NCBI GenBank assembly: GCA_024741835.1
Contig: JAENRP010000195.1
Coordinates: forward strand, 1-64,000
Direction: 5' to 3'
Origin: Diplocarpon mali
Lineage: Eukaryota > Ascomycota > Leotiomycetes > Helotiales > Drepanopezizaceae
Length of the DNA: 64,000 nucleotides
Position 1 is the first letter of the stretch, and each line of letters starts with the position of its first letter. The notes under the pieces are model-generated. The model saw only the letters and a program-made list of their open reading frames with translations. It was not told where the DNA came from and did not search any database. Positions 45,173 to 57,687 of this stretch are shown here, one piece after another. A program made the position numbers and the translations under genes.

Positions 45173-47630
45173 GTTGGATGAGCTAAACACTGTCACGGAA
45201 GAACAGGAGGTTCTTCTCGGGGCATGATGGGAACTCACATGTCAAAATGTGATGAAACCCTGACAATTGTCCAGACGAGATGCAGAAACAGGGCCGGTAA
45301 TCCATAGATATTCTCCGCTTCTGTGCAGCTCTGAATCTCAGGACCGGGTTATCGCATTGTCGTCCCAAGACTTAGAGTCCTGCTCCAGATCTTCGAAAAG
45401 CCTGTAATTTAAGAAGAATTTCCGAAGGACAGAGCGTTGTTGATGATTTCTTCCGGATCCACAGCCGGGCGGAGATAAGCAAAGCACGGCGGCCGGTTTT
45501 GAACGCCGATCGTTGGTGGTAGTAAAACGTACGGAGGTTCGAGCCCGCAGTTGTTCTTGACCAACAGATTCCATGTCCGGACTCAGACCGTTTGCTGTGC
45601 ACGAACATGTCACGCGTGTATGCCGCCGGGGACAAGGAGATTCCAGACCCGATACCTCGGAAATTTCTCGCCTCAACGACCTATAAAAGGAGCAGGGATG
45701 CGGGTGCTCTGGTAGTATGAGCCTGCCAGAACACGGAGACAAGTGGTCGAGAACTTTGCGGTTTGGGAGATGGGGGACTACTGTGGCGGAGGACACAAGA
45801 ACAATATCGTGGCGACGGCGATCGGGGATGACGAGTCGGCGTTGGAGTAAGGTCTAACGAAGTCGCTCTATGCCGTATGGCCAGTACTAAACGATCTGTT
45901 TGGATGCATGCGAAAGCGGCAGATCACAACAGATGGCGAGCCTGAAGTCTGAAGACTTTCTTTCGAACTGTAGATCGTAGGAGATATGATGATGGCCACT
46001 TGTACTGCTCAGCTATAAATGGGCAATACACGCAAAGGCTTGTCGCCTTGGAATTAGTTTTGGTTGTCATGACAGCCTTTCAGATGTAGAAAATAAAAAC
46101 ACCTAGTTCAAGTAGGGGAATGCTAAGCGAGGATCAAGACCCCTGACTTGATGTGTTGACATTGAGTTCCAGGCTTGATGACACCAACCCCACCAGTATA
46201 TACGGGAGATGAAGACTCTACGATGTGCAACCAAGGAGTCTCATTGTCTGGAATGGATACCGTACATTTCGACCGCAGGGCAGTGGATCTTGGAATTTCA
46301 TTGGTAATCTTCATTCAGTCGAGTGTTTCTGAACAGGCTGGCATGTGCATTCAAAGCTGTGATCATCTTCTACCATGCCACTTTCACCACGACTGTTTTC
46401 CAGGCCCTTTTGTTTTTTTAACGCCTTCTTCATTGTAGTAGATCAATCGTCGTTGGAATTAAACACCCCTCAACTCCGTAGGTAGTTCGGGACAGGCGTT
46501 GCCGGACTGGTTTTGAAGACACATAATCATGGTGAAAGGAATCGTTCGAATCTAGAGTAGGGACTTTGCTATCGTCTACTCGTTCTTTTCTTCTCAAACT
46601 ACTACTAGCGCATTGCGAATCAAAGCTACTCAGATCCGTAATCCTCTTGAATAACTACTGCAATGGAGCCCCCGGAATCATCACATCACCTTCGAGTAGG
46701 TTCCGAGGTGGAATTGCACATTTTCCCTCTCTTCCCTTTTAACGTGCTATATCAGTCTGAAACTATGGAGCACGGGCGAGAAGCGCTGTGGTCGTAATCT
46801 TACACCTCAAGGGAAAACTATCATGAGAAATTCCTTGCGATTCCTAAGACATGAGCCTCCTTCCCTCGGTCGAAAAGAGGCTCTCCAGGTCTTCAGCTTA
46901 GCCTTTGTCTCGAGGGAGTGCTTTAGACAGATGGTAGAGCCGAGGAATCGTCTCAGGTCTAGCCCAGCTCTCCTTATCCCAGGCTGCAAACGCCTCCCTA
47001 CGCGTGTTGCGACAATTGATTTGGTTACTCGTCAGGCGTCTGCTAGTTGTCGGCGACCATCTCACCCTCCGCCTGGACGTTTAACAGAAAGCTACTTAAA
47101 CCTTCGAAAATCTTAGCCCTTCTTACCAAGAGCTTCCAGGTGTATATCTCGTGCGATTTGAGAGCAATGTGTCACGGCAATGTGCAGATACCTTGCCAAT
47201 CAGCGATCGAAGTTGAGTTGATTTAAGCTGGATGCGTAGGTGGTTGAGCAGTGTCAACCCAACTCAACAATTTTCATTGCTTCGCATCAACCAAAAGAAG
47301 ACAGTTTTTGAATTGAGTTGAGTCCTTAGAGGATGCATCAGTAGGATGTTTACGGGCACTCGCTTCTCTAGCTAGGCATTTAGGTGCACGGGCCGTAATG
47401 CCATCCGCGCTGATGACGACGAGGCTGGAGGTCCTTTGTGGCGCAGAGGTTAGTGGAGCTTGATGGTCACCCGCTAGTCGACCACATTCCAACATTCCAA
47501 CCTCGCATCTCCGCCCCTCCAGACGACTCTGGTCTAAATCTTGGTTCTAGAGGACTCCAGAAACTTCCGATCGATTCTCGAAGCTGCATTTCGATATCGA
47601 GAGTCTGCAACGCTGGGCGACGCTCCCAAG
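45173..47630. other. Gene-poor region with possible coding debris
   Basis: No intact gene. A plus-strand piece at about 45748-45849 (ENFAVWEMGDYCGGGHKNN then IVATAIGDDESALE and a stop) is coding-like but isolated. 46000-46600 is AT-rich. The last 200 bp must hold the NCR1 promoter. Confidence 0.45.
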
Positions 47631-50600
47631 ATGGGGTTGCGGTATCTGGCGGCGGCGGCGGCCGGCCTGCTCACCTTGGCGTCCGGGGAGCTGTTCACGC
47701 CGAAGCATGAAGCAGGGAGATGTGCTATTCGAGGCACATGTGGTAGCAAAGGCTTCTTTTCGCCAGCTCTGCCATGCCCAGATAATGGTCTGGCAAAGGA
47801 GCCAGAGGACGACGTGAGGGAACAGCTCGTGGAGATATGTGGCGCGAGGTGGAAGGCTGGCCCAGTGTGTTGTGAGAAAGAACAGGTATAATCGCGTCGC
47901 CATATGGTGAGGGGGTCGCTAACAGCTCTCAGCTTGATACATTGTCGGACAACCTTGGAAGAGCGCAGAGCTTCGTCGCAGAATGTCCAGCTTGCAAAGA
48001 CAATTTCTGGAACATTTTCTGTACCTTCACCTGCTCGCCAGACCAATCGCTTTTCGTCAATGTTACACAAACTGAGTTGAGCTCTGGGGAGCTGAGAGTG
48101 ACAGAGCTTGACCAACTGGTGTCGGATGAATATGGATCTGGCTTCTTCGACAGCTGCAAGGATGTCAAGTTCGGACCTACTAACAATAATGCAATGTCCT
48201 TCATTGGAGGGGGTGCAAAGAACTACACCGACTTTTTGAAGTTCCTAGGGCACAAAAACCCACCATTTGGATCGCCCTTTCAGATAAACTACCCTCGGCC
48301 GAGCGACTACCAAGAAAAAGATATGGGCCCGTTGGCCATGACACCGAAGGCGTGCAACGACGAAGATCCGAATTTCAGATGCCCATGTGTCGACTGTCCT
48401 GCTGTATGCCCTGAACTCCCAGAGTTATCCGGTTCACGTTCGTGCCATGTGGGAAAGCTGCCATGTTTATCGTTCGGAGCTATCCTAACGTACGGCATTA
48501 TTATCCTACTTCTTGCTACCGCTGTTTCCGGGCATATCGCGTGGGCAAAACATTCAAGACGGAGAAGCGAGCGTCTGCGACTTCTCCAAGACGCCTCACC
48601 AAGTGATGATGAGGACGAGGGCGATATGGTTCATAATGGGGCCATGTATGATAGGCCACAGAGAAACTACAGGATCAACTCGGTTTGTGACAGCGCGTTC
48701 AGTCACTTGGGCTTCACTGCGGCTCGATTTCCTGGTATCACCATTGGACTGAGCATTCTCATGGTTGGCCTTCTGAGTATCGGCTGGGTCCGATTCGAAA
48801 TCGAAAAGGACCCTGCTCGGTTGTGGGTCAGCCCGACATCCGCTGCTGCCGAAGAGAAGAGCTTCTTTGATAGCAATTTCGGCCCATTCTATCGTGCAGA
48901 GCAAGTCTTCTTGGTCAACGAGACTGTCTCGAATGGTTCAAGCCCGGTTTTGAGTTTTGAAACTCTGAAATGGTGGCTAGATGCGGAGAAGCGTGTCAGC
49001 AATCTGAAAGGGCAAAAGCTCAATGCGACCCTCAGCGATGTGTGCTTCAAGCCCACAGGGGATTCCTGCGTAATCCAATCAGTAGCTGCATATTTTGGAA
49101 ATGATATCAGGAGCGTAACCGAGGAAACTTGGAAAACACGTCTCCAATCCTGCATCAAGTCTCCTGTCGACTGCCTTCCAGATTTCCAGCAACCAATCGA
49201 CCCTACCATGATCCTTGGTGGCTTGCAAGGAGTCGGGGACATCGCTGATTCGCCTGCAACTATTGTTACTTGGGTTGTACAGAATTATGCCGAAGGATCG
49301 CCGGGAGTCGAAAGGGCGATGGACTGGGAGCAAACTCTGAAAGACACTCTTCTTGAGCTTCAGGGAGAGGCATCCGATAGAGGTCTGAGGTTGTCCTTCT
49401 CCACCGAGGTTAGCTTGGAGCAAGAACTCAACAAATCTACCAACACGGATGCGAAGATAGTGATCATAAGCTACATCATCATGTTCTTCTATGCATCCCT
49501 CGCCTTAGGTTCCACTACGCTATCTGTTCGATCTGTGCTGCGAAACCCAGCTGCTTCGCTTGTGGAATCCAAGTTTACGCTTGGTGTCGTAGGAATCGTG
49601 ATAGTGCTGATGTCCATCTCTGCCTCTGTTGGTCTCTTCTCGGCCGCTGGGATCAAGGTCACTCTTATCATCGCGGAGGTCATTCCGTTCATCGTCCTCG
49701 CCGTTGGGGTGGATAATATCTTCCTAATCGTCCATGAGTTCGAGAGGGTGAATGTTAGCCATCCCGATGAGATGGTCGAGTTCAGAATCGCTAAGGCCCT
49801 GGGACGAATGGGGCCCTCTATTCTGCTGTCTGCAATCACAGAGACGATTGCCTTCTCCCTTGGAGCACTTGTGGGCATGCCTGCTGTACGCAACTTCGCT
49901 GTTTACGCCGCTGGCGCCGTCTTCATCAACGCCCTGCTTCAGGTGACCATGTTCGTCTCTGTGCTTACTCTGAACCAAAGACGAGTCGAAGATCGTCGTG
50001 CGGATTGCATCCCATGTATTCAGATTAAGACTGCCGGTATGCAACTCGGCTCCGGCGGTGATGGATACATGAGACCATATGAAGGTCAAGAGGAAGGAAC
50101 CCTTCAGCAATTCATCCGCAAAATATACGCACCAACGATCTTGGGCAAGAAGGTCAAGGGTGCGGTTCTCATCATATTCTTAGGAGTTTTCACAGCCGGG
50201 GTTTCACTAATCCCGGAGGTCTCCCTCGGTCTCGATCAGAGAGTTGCAATTCCTGACGACTCCTACTTGATTCCCTACTTCAACGATCTTTACGACTATT
50301 TTGAATCCGGTCCCCCAATTTACTTTGTGACTCGAGAATTGAACGTCACGCAAAGGCTACATCAACAACAACTCTGCTCCCGTTTCAGCACGTGCGAGCC
50401 AGACTCCATCGTGAATGTGGTGGAAGGAGAGCGAAAACGGTCAAACATCTCCTACATTGCTTCTACTCCTGCAAGCTGGATCGATGATTATTTCCGGTGG
50501 CTTGATCCCAGCCTCGCGGATTGTTGTAAGGAAAACGGCAAAATATGCTTCGAGGATCGCGATCAACCATGGAACGTTACTTTGTTTGGCATGCCCGAAG

Positions 50601-51505
50601 GCCAGGAGTTTATGCATTATCTCGAGAGATGGATCGACGCCCCATCAAACGTAGACTGCCCTCTCGGTGGAAAGGCAGCGTACAGCAGTGCCCTAGTGAT
50701 TGACTCGGAAAGATCGACCATTCCAGCAAGCCACTTCCGAAGCGCACACACTCCACTGCGCAGCCAAAAGGCTTTCATCGATGCTTATGCCTCCGCCCGC
50801 CGAATCGCAGATGGCTTGAGTAGAGAAACCGGTGTTGAAGTCTTCCCATACAGCGTGTTCTACATCTTCTTCGATCAGTATGCTACCATTGTCCGTCTGA
50901 CGGCAACGCTCCTCGGCTCAGCACTCGCCCTGATTCTCGTCATATCATCCATTCTCCTTGGGTCCCTTAGGACCGGCGCCGTCGTCACCGTAACAGTCAT
51001 CATGATTGTCGTCGACGTTATCGGTACCATGGCCGTCTTCGATGTCTCTCTCAACGCCGTCAGCCTGGTCAACCTGATTATCTGCGTCGGTATCGGAGTG
51101 GAATTCTGCGCTCACATCGCCAGAGCATTTATGTTCCCATCACGCGCAGTTATGGAGCGCGCAAAGAGCAAGTTTCGCGGTAGAGATGCCCGGGCCTGGA
51201 CCGCTCTTGTTAATGTAGGAGGCTCGGTCTTCTCCGGCATCACCATCACCAAGCTCCTCGGTGTGTTCGTCCTAGCGTTCACGAGAAGCAAGATCTTCGA
51301 GATATACTATTTCAGGATCTGGTTGGCGCTCGTGGTGTTCGCTGCCACCCACGCGCTGATCTTCCTCCCAGTCGCGTTGAGTCTATTGGGAGGTGAGGGG
51401 TATATGGATCCGGAGAGTGAAGGAGGATTGGAGGAGGACTTGGCGAGTAGACGCTATCGTGCCTTGCTGCCGGAAGAGCAGGATGACTCTGAAGATGACT
51501 ACTAA
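47631..51505 (+). CDS. NCR1: Niemann-Pick C1-type sterol transporter
   Basis: Exons 47631-47885 and 47933-51505; 1275 residues, the family size. Residues 1-20 are a signal peptide (LRYLAAAAAGLLTLASG). The Cys-rich NPC1-N sterol-binding domain follows (CPACKDNFWNIFCTFTCSPDQ), then a first membrane span (FGAILTYGIIILLLATAVS), a lumenal loop, the sterol-sensing domain (about 590-760, including IIMFFYASLALG and AEVIPFIVLAVGVDNIF), a second Cys-bearing lumenal loop, and a C-terminal five-span Patched block (NLIICVGIGVEFCAHIARAF). Known role: vacuolar membrane protein moving sterols and sphingolipids out of the lumen. The ATG at 47631 is chosen because it directly precedes the signal peptide. The acidic tail ends DDSEDDY. 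Confidence 0.96.
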
Positions 51506-52147
51506 GCATTGCCGGTCTGCTAAGTGGCTTTGTTGCTGTGTACTTGTAGCGAATAAATGCAACTAGGAAAGTGTGATGAAGGACGGAGTTGAGTTCATAC
51601 TTCTAACAAGATATGTGTGACAATAGTAGCTAGTGATCTGACTACACTTAGAAGTGATGTGAGGAATTCCTGAGCACCCCCACTCGGTATTGACATCTTG
51701 AATCAAAGGCAAGGGCTTAGTGAGTGTCTTACCAATGCACAGAGCAGAGTCATACTAGAAACGCTATTTCGCTATACCTTAGGGACTGTCACCAATTGGG
51801 TTTATTATGGTATACAAAAGTCGCTATCATCAGCACGTAGCTCTTACACGTTCTCCTAGCTGGTATCGATCTGACCACAGCATTCATGCCGAGTCCCGAC
51901 ATAATGCGCCCCAAAAAAAAGAATAAAGAAAGAGAGAGACCAGGCCCCAGTGATACTCGGAACAATAACATGGCGGCGCCAACCCCACGACGCACTCCCC
52001 ATCCCGTACTCAATCCCAGCACTCTCCCTTCCATACACGCGAAATAAGAGCGCCCAATCCAAGCAAGCCTAAATGCAAGACAACCTCCGTGGCAATGGCC
52101 GCCAACAGAAAGACCGCTTCGAATATTTTGGCGGGCGCCTTTAGTGG
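51506..52147. other. Convergent intergenic region
   Basis: 3' regions of NCR1 and NOT4. No gene supported. Confidence 0.55.
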
Positions 52148-54517
52148 TCAATGCCCACTCGGAAGCAACAGCTTTCTGTTCTTTTTGATCAGTGCCGTCA
52201 GTCTCTTCTCCAGGCCCTCCGTTTCCTTCCTCGCTAATTGCATGGCGCCTTCGGATTCCGTCAGGCTTAACAGAGATACGTTGCCTAGAGGTTGCCCAGG
52301 TTGGCCACGACTGAGATCACCTCCGATCGCAAAGTGCGCGGTCATGTTCTCGAGACCGTTGGCGATGACTCCTTCGCGGTTAACGGGTGAAGGTCCATAG
52401 CTACCATCAGCGCCAGCGTCAGAGCGACGATTTGAATTTTCGTTGCCCCAGTTGGTCCACGCGGATGGGTCGCCCGAGCGGATAATCTCAGTGTCAATGG
52501 CGTTCGCATTTAGAGCTTTTTCCAGCTGTGAATTAGTCGAGAGGGAAGGGAGAACGTATTGGTTGATGTAGCTGAGGGCTTCGTCACGCTGAATTTTGCT
52601 GACTGGATCCATGGCTGGAGTACCGGTGCAAGGTACAGGGAAGAATGACGGTGGTCCATTTGGAACGGCACGACCTCCAATCAATGCGAATCCATTGCTT
52701 GCGTGATGCTTTTCAGAGATAAATGATGTAGGTCCATATTCCCCCGCGATACTAGCCTGGAGATCCAGATATCGCTTCTCTTCCTCGGGAGTGAGGTTGC
52801 GTACGCAGTCACCGTTGGGTGTGAGCATTATCCTGTTCGGACCATCAGCGCCTTTTTGGACTGGCTCTCCAGCAAGCAGAGCCTGGCGGTCTTCGGGAGA
52901 GATGGTTAGTTTTTGGTTAATGGTCTGTGGGTCGATTGGGATCTTCAATGGGTGATTAACAACTGGATTCTTGAGCAAAGAGAGACTAGTTGGGTCGTTG
53001 ATCGATCCATCTGCAATTAGCTCCTGGAAGATAGTCGCCGGAGTAGGAACAGGCTTATCATTGGGCTCATCTTCTACCTCTGGGGCGGGAGGAGGGGTGA
53101 GCTCTGGCGAAATAACTGGCTGGGCTTTGGCCTTCCCTTTTCCTTTCAAATCTTGTCCTTTACTTGAGAGCCTATTAGTCTCAGGCTCTATTAAACTCTG
53201 CTTCCGCGATATTTGAGGTGCTTGCTCGACCACTGAATGTTTCGACTTGGGCTCGTCTGTGGTTGGCTCCACGTGACCGGGGGATGTCGGCCTACTAATA
53301 GCAGGTGTCGACCCTCCAGCAGCGTGATGAATAGGGCGTTCTTTTTTTTGCTTTTTCTTTCTTCCCAGGATAGGAGCGACCTCTACTTCGGGTTTTGTTT
53401 CTGCCACACTGGCGAGTGCTTCCATCTCTAATCTCTCCTTTTCCTTTTGAATTTCTTTACGCATCTTTCTATTTCTAGCCTTGGTGAACTCTCGCACTGG
53501 TGCGGATCCAACCTTTGAAGGCGGAGGAGAATTGGCCCTTGAAATTGAAGCTGATGTGATGGAGGCATTGTCTGAAATAATTTCGCTAGAAGGTGTACCA
53601 GGCCGGTCAAATTTCTGGATTGATGCCAAACTCGGTTTACGCGAGGGAAGAATAGGCGGAAACATGGACGTAGCTGAGGATGGTGTTAAGCTACCCGCAG
53701 GCGGGGCCTCTGTCTTAGGCGTTGGCACAACTCGTAGGGTCTTCGGCACTGGTCGAGGCAACGGTGCTTGAGTAGTGTTACTAGCCAATGTACTACTTGG
53801 TGGTAAAGAAGGATAGTCAGAGGTAGGCAGTGATTTCGCAGGCGTAGGCGTTGGATTAGAAGTATCAAGCCCTAATGTCTTAACAACAGGCTTTATAGAC
53901 ACGACGCTGCTCGTGGCTTGAGCGGGGTGTTTCTCTGTGACCTTGAAAGGCGCTTGAGCAGCGCTTAATGGCAAAATAGGTGGGTTCCTCTTTGATGCTG
54001 TTCCTGACTTGACCGGGGTGGAAATCTTATTTATCGATGGAACTACTGTAACTTTCGCCTTACCGCTGTCCAGGGCTGGAAAGTCCGAGGACTGTGGTGG
54101 GGGTTGCGAGGACTGCGAAGCGACAGTCTTTGAAATCCCCGTATTTGTTGCTAACGTCTTAACATCCTGCTTAGCCTGGGGGGTCGGTACTGTGACTTTC
54201 GGCCTTTGCGCACTCTGAGACGGAGGGACCGTCACAGTTGAAAGGGGAGTCGCAACAGTGGGAAGGATAGAAACTCGAGAAGGTGTAAAAGGAGCAGAAG
54301 TGGGAACAAATCGACTGAGCACCTTTGGGGCCGGCTCTTCACGAGTAGCAGGCTGGGGGTGCGCGTGAGGTAAACTGAAACCAGGAGGAATGGACGGAGT
54401 CGACGAGCGTGATACCTGGTTCGAGTCGTTTTGGCTCGAAGGGATCAAGTCATCATCAGCAACGAGTGCATCAACTGATGATGTTGCTTCATCGAGTGAC
54501 AGAAGGCCTTGATCTTC
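52148..54517 (-). CDS. NOT4: C-terminal block of Not4 (separate exon or split gene)
   Basis: One long exon, most likely entered at the acceptor CTCTTCAG before 54517, since the upstream in-frame ATG (about 54538) lies in intron-like sequence. It begins EDQGLLSLDEATSSVDALV, continues with IPPGFSLPHAHP, SAPFTPSRV and TLRVVPTPKTEAPP, then the hallmark SSEIISDNASITSASISRAN with SPPPSKVGSAPVR, a Lys/Glu coiled coil (RKMRKEIQKEKERLEM), and ends LARKETEGLEKRLTALIKKN. I remember the same order in the C-terminal half of long filamentous-fungal Not4 proteins, so this is probably the same gene as the RING/RRM block at 55071-57687. I could not find a donor/acceptor pair in compatible phase across the 550-bp gap. 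Confidence 0.6.
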   Translation of the reverse strand, partial: EDQGLLSLDEATSSVDALVADDDLIPSSQNDSNQVSRSSTPSIPPGFSLPHAHPQPATREEPAPKVLSRFVPTSAPFTPSRVSILPTVATPLSTVTVPPSQSAQRPKVTVPTPQAKQDVKTLATNTGISKTVASQSSQPPPQSSDFPALDSGKAKVTVVPSINKISTPVKSGTASKRNPPILPLSAAQAPFKVTEKHPAQATSSVVSIKPVVKTLGLDTSNPTPTPAKSLPTSDYPSLPPSSTLASNTTQAPLPRPVPKTLRVVPTPKTEAPPAGSLTPSSATSMFPPILPSRKPSLASIQKFDRPGTPSSEIISDNASITSASISRANSPPPSKVGSAPVREFTKARNRKMRKEIQKEKERLEMEALASVAETKPEVEVAPILGRKKKQKKERPIHHAAGGSTPAISRPTSPGHVEPTTDEPKSKHSVVEQAPQISRKQSLIEPETNRLSSKGQDLKGKGKAKAQPVISPELTPPPAPEVEDEPNDKPVPTPATIFQELIADGSINDPTSLSLLKNPVVNHPLKIPIDPQTINQKLTISPEDRQALLAGEPVQKGADGPNRIMLTPNGDCVRNLTPEEEKRYLDLQASIAGEYGPTSFISEKHHASNGFALIGGRAVPNGPPSFFPVPCTGTPAMDPVSKIQRDEALSYINQYVLPSLSTNSQLEKALNANAIDTEIIRSGDPSAWTNWGNENSNRRSDAGADGSYGPSPVNREGVIANGLENMTAHFAIGGDLSRGQPGQPLGNVSLLSLTESEGAMQLARKETEGLEKRLTALIKKNRKLLLPSGH

Positions 54518-55070
54518 TGAAGAGATATTTGTTAGCATGGAGACGCGACACAATTTTCTGTCAAAATCAACAAAACCCAGTGCTGAAGCAACTTGTTCCA
54601 GAGCATCGCAGGCCTCATTCTCAACACAGCGTCACTTCACAGGTCCATCATCGTCTTCGAAACAAAGAAGTGTACTGAAGAGGTAAATCTGTGAGAATGC
54701 TACATTTTACCAGCCTGTTCTTGACTTGGATTTGGGGATTAACGTACAAGAGAAGGTAGCCGAGATGAAGACGATGATGGAACCCTGACGATCTTTGCCG
54801 TTGTGTATGCCATTGCCGCGATGCCCAGGAAACAACCCAAAAGAAAAAAAAAAAGAAAAAAAAAAACTCCAAAAGGTACCCTCATCCCCAAAGATTCCCC
54901 AGCGCCAGAGCAGCCGAAGCTTCCATCTTGGGAGATCAACCATGCTCGCTAAGGTCAGGTATGGTGATCATAAAATGCAACGCCCTTTAAAGGGTCTTTG
55001 CCGACGCCATCCCCCGTGAAAAGCAATATCTACAAGCTTCCTGCAATGAACGCCTAACCTCCTGCTGTGT
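54518..55070. other. Gap between the two Not4 blocks
   Basis: Either a long intron or an intergenic spacer. It contains an A-rich tract at 54841-54866 (T-rich on the gene strand) and a few short coding-like pieces, for example ENEACDALEQVASALGFVDF upstream of the C-terminal block on the minus strand, without a consistent frame. Confidence 0.5.
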
Positions 55071-57687
55071 TTACCACCGAGAGTACCCATTGCTGTACAT
55101 CATATTCTGGTTGTACCCACCTTGAGCCTGACCACCAAACAGTCCCTGTCCGACTCCGGCACTGCTCTGTTGCTGATGCATTCTCGCTTGCAAGATACTC
55201 GGGTCTGCAAGATCATTGACTAAGCCACCTCCTCCAGAGGAGGAAGTGTTAGCATGTCTGTGCTTCTTTCCCTTCTTCTTCTGCTTTTGACCGTAGTCTT
55301 GGAATGCTCCAGTCTGAGGACCATAGAGCGATGCCAGGAAGCCCGAAGCAGGAGCTGGGGTGGATGAGGCAGATGGGTATTGCTGAAGAAAAGAAGGAGA
55401 AAAGTTGTACTCACGCTTGCCTGTATCATGCGACTGACCGCCTAAACGGTCTCCTCGACTAAGCATCTCCCGAAGGTAGTCGTTGTTGTTCCCCTTTGGA
55501 ACACCACCAAAAAGTGATCCACCCGTCGAACCGTTGAATCCATGTCCTTGACCAAACATACCGTTTATCGGAGGTGTAGCGGTGGACTTGAGACCAGGGG
55601 GGGGGCCAGTCATTGATGAGCCATAAAATTGATTTCCATGGGTGATAGATGGCATCATGGAAGACTGCTGCGCCATCAATTTTGGATTTGCCGATGGCTT
55701 GACGGAGGACGAAGTAGAAGACCCATCGTTCGCGAAGTTGTATCGAGACGACTGCCTGTTATGTCCCTGGTGCTGAAAAAGTCCAGTCCCCTGGCCGAGG
55801 TTTCCCATTCCGGATGGATACTGGTCCATGAAGCCAGATTGACCGGATTGAGCTTGGGAAGACTTCATAAGCGCGATCTGGTTCTGTTGATGTTGAGTCA
55901 ATGCACGCCCATTGATAGAACTCAAGCTCCCAAGGCCTTGAAGGGCGAAATTTTGCGTTAGGCTTGGGCCGAAAGGTCCCCCATTGGAACCCTGGTGTAT
56001 GGGAGCCTGAGTACTTGGCCGTCTTTGATTGTGGTAGCTTGGAGGCAGGATACTCTCTCGGCCATTATCTCTATCCTCAGGCTCGCCTCCAAGTTGCAAG
56101 CTTCCACTCTCTGGGGCCTCCTCCTCCAAAGGCTCTGGGTTAGAGTGTAAATCGGTCTGCGAATCGTGCTCCACATGCGACTCCAGCCGATCACGCATGG
56201 CCCTTCTCTTATCGCCACCGCAATCGTCGAAGAGGGGTGGGAAGTCGGCAAAAGCATCCAATCCCTCTGCAATGCTATTCGGTCTAGTAAATGATACATC
56301 AGAGCAGTTGATAGCCTTCAACAGGGCTACTAGGATAGGATCTCGTTCTGGGCCGGTCGAATCGTTAGATATTGCGTTTTCTGAAGAGGGCAAGGCATTC
56401 GAAATCTGGGGGGATTCATCTGGATGGATATCTTCTACCACTTCAGATTTGACTGGTACAGCCTGTGAAATGGCTGGGCTAGAAGCCGCTCCACTGGTTG
56501 CTTGGCTTCCTCTCCGACTACGCTGCGGCACGCCACCTCGATTTGCCCAGCTTGCAGAAGATGGCAGTGCAGAACCGTCGCCACTATCAGATCCATCTCT
56601 GCTTCCGTCGCGCAGCATTGGTTGAACGGCAGCTGCAACTGGCTGCGCTTGCTGTATTGGAGCTAGTGATGGAGCATGCGCCTGAGCTTGAGCGACTTGT
56701 CTAGAGCTTGAAGCAGATGATGCCAAAACCGGAAGAGGGCGTTGTGTATTGACACTGTTGATCGAAGACAAGTCTTGGCGCGAGTAACTGTCGTCATTAT
56801 CACCGGGTTCGTGGAGGAACATGCAATTTTTATTGGTGCAAGTCTCATTGCGTAGATATGCCGAGCAGTATTTCGTTGTTCCCAGCTGCGCTCGAAGGAC
56901 TCTGTCGCCATTCTGTGATCCGTTGACTGCGGCAATGCATCTGGCGGCATCTTCCTTGCGAGCAAAGGTAACATATACTCCCAAGGATTGTGGTTGTCCG
57001 CTCGAAGACGAATCTTTCTTGTTGCTGACCACGATTTTGATGATCTTTCCGTACTGGCCGAAGTACTTGTCGCCGCGAAGAGTCTCCAATATCTCCTTTT
57101 CTGCGATATTAGGACTTAGTCCAACAACATACACTAGATTCTTCTGAACCACCCGTAGACCAGCCAGATGTTTTCGGTTGAGACTTTCAACCTCGCGTTT
57201 TTGCGCCTCCTTCTGTCGTTGCTCTTGCTTCTTCTTGGCGTTCTTCTGCAAGTTTGCCTTAAATTGTGCTACTCTAAAGGGGGCGTCAGCAAGCGGAATC
57301 ACTTGGCTCAAGTGCTCCTACTCTTCTGGTGTCACGACTTTCCATTCTATTGTCTTTTCGTCGTATGGTCGTCGGCAAGCCGGACACAGACCGTTCATGT
57401 TAGTCTTGAGGTTATTGAAGCAAAATTGGCAGACCTGTAACGGACCGAGTCAGCGAAAACTCGGGGACAAACATAAATCGGTCGTTTAAAACACACCTGA
57501 TAGCCGCAGGGACATGGTCGAAAGTTTTTGTCGGAAAGATCGAATTCTTCGACACAGAGGGGGCTAGAGTGAACGGATGGTTAGCTGGTTGCCGGGCATG
57601 CACCGCTGTGAGCGTCGCCAAAAAGACTGCCGGAAACACATACCAGCACTCTTCATCGTCGTCGATGATAACATCGTGAGGTGCCAT
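55071..57687 (-). CDS. NOT4: Not4 E3 ubiquitin ligase, RING-RRM-CCCH block (CCR4-NOT)
   Basis: Exons 57644-57687, 57497-57563, 57322-57434 and 55071-57273; 808 residues as drawn, stop at 55071. Residues about 14-58 form the C4C4 RING (ECCPLCVEEFDLSDKNFRPC, CGYQVCQFCFNNL, LCPACRRPYDE). A charged coiled coil follows (KNAKKKQEQRQKEAQKREVE), then an RRM near 118-205 (NLVYVVGLSPNIAEKEILE, GVYVTFARKEDAARCI) and a CCCH finger (CSAYLRNETCTNKNCMFLH). Known role: ribosome-associated ligase of the CCR4-NOT complex in mRNA turnover and co-translational quality control. The low-complexity tail ends GYSRW* in a strong donor context (TG|GTAAAC), so the ORF may splice on to the C-terminal block instead of terminating. 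It is divergent from the complex I gene. Confidence 0.9.

Noticed and set aside
46480..46570. tRNA-like GTTCGAATC
   Set aside because: The flanks do not form a cloverleaf.
54648..54943. Minus-strand frame with a Phe run resembling a membrane segment
   Set aside because: The Phe run is an A/T homopolymer tract, not a real hydrophobic helix.
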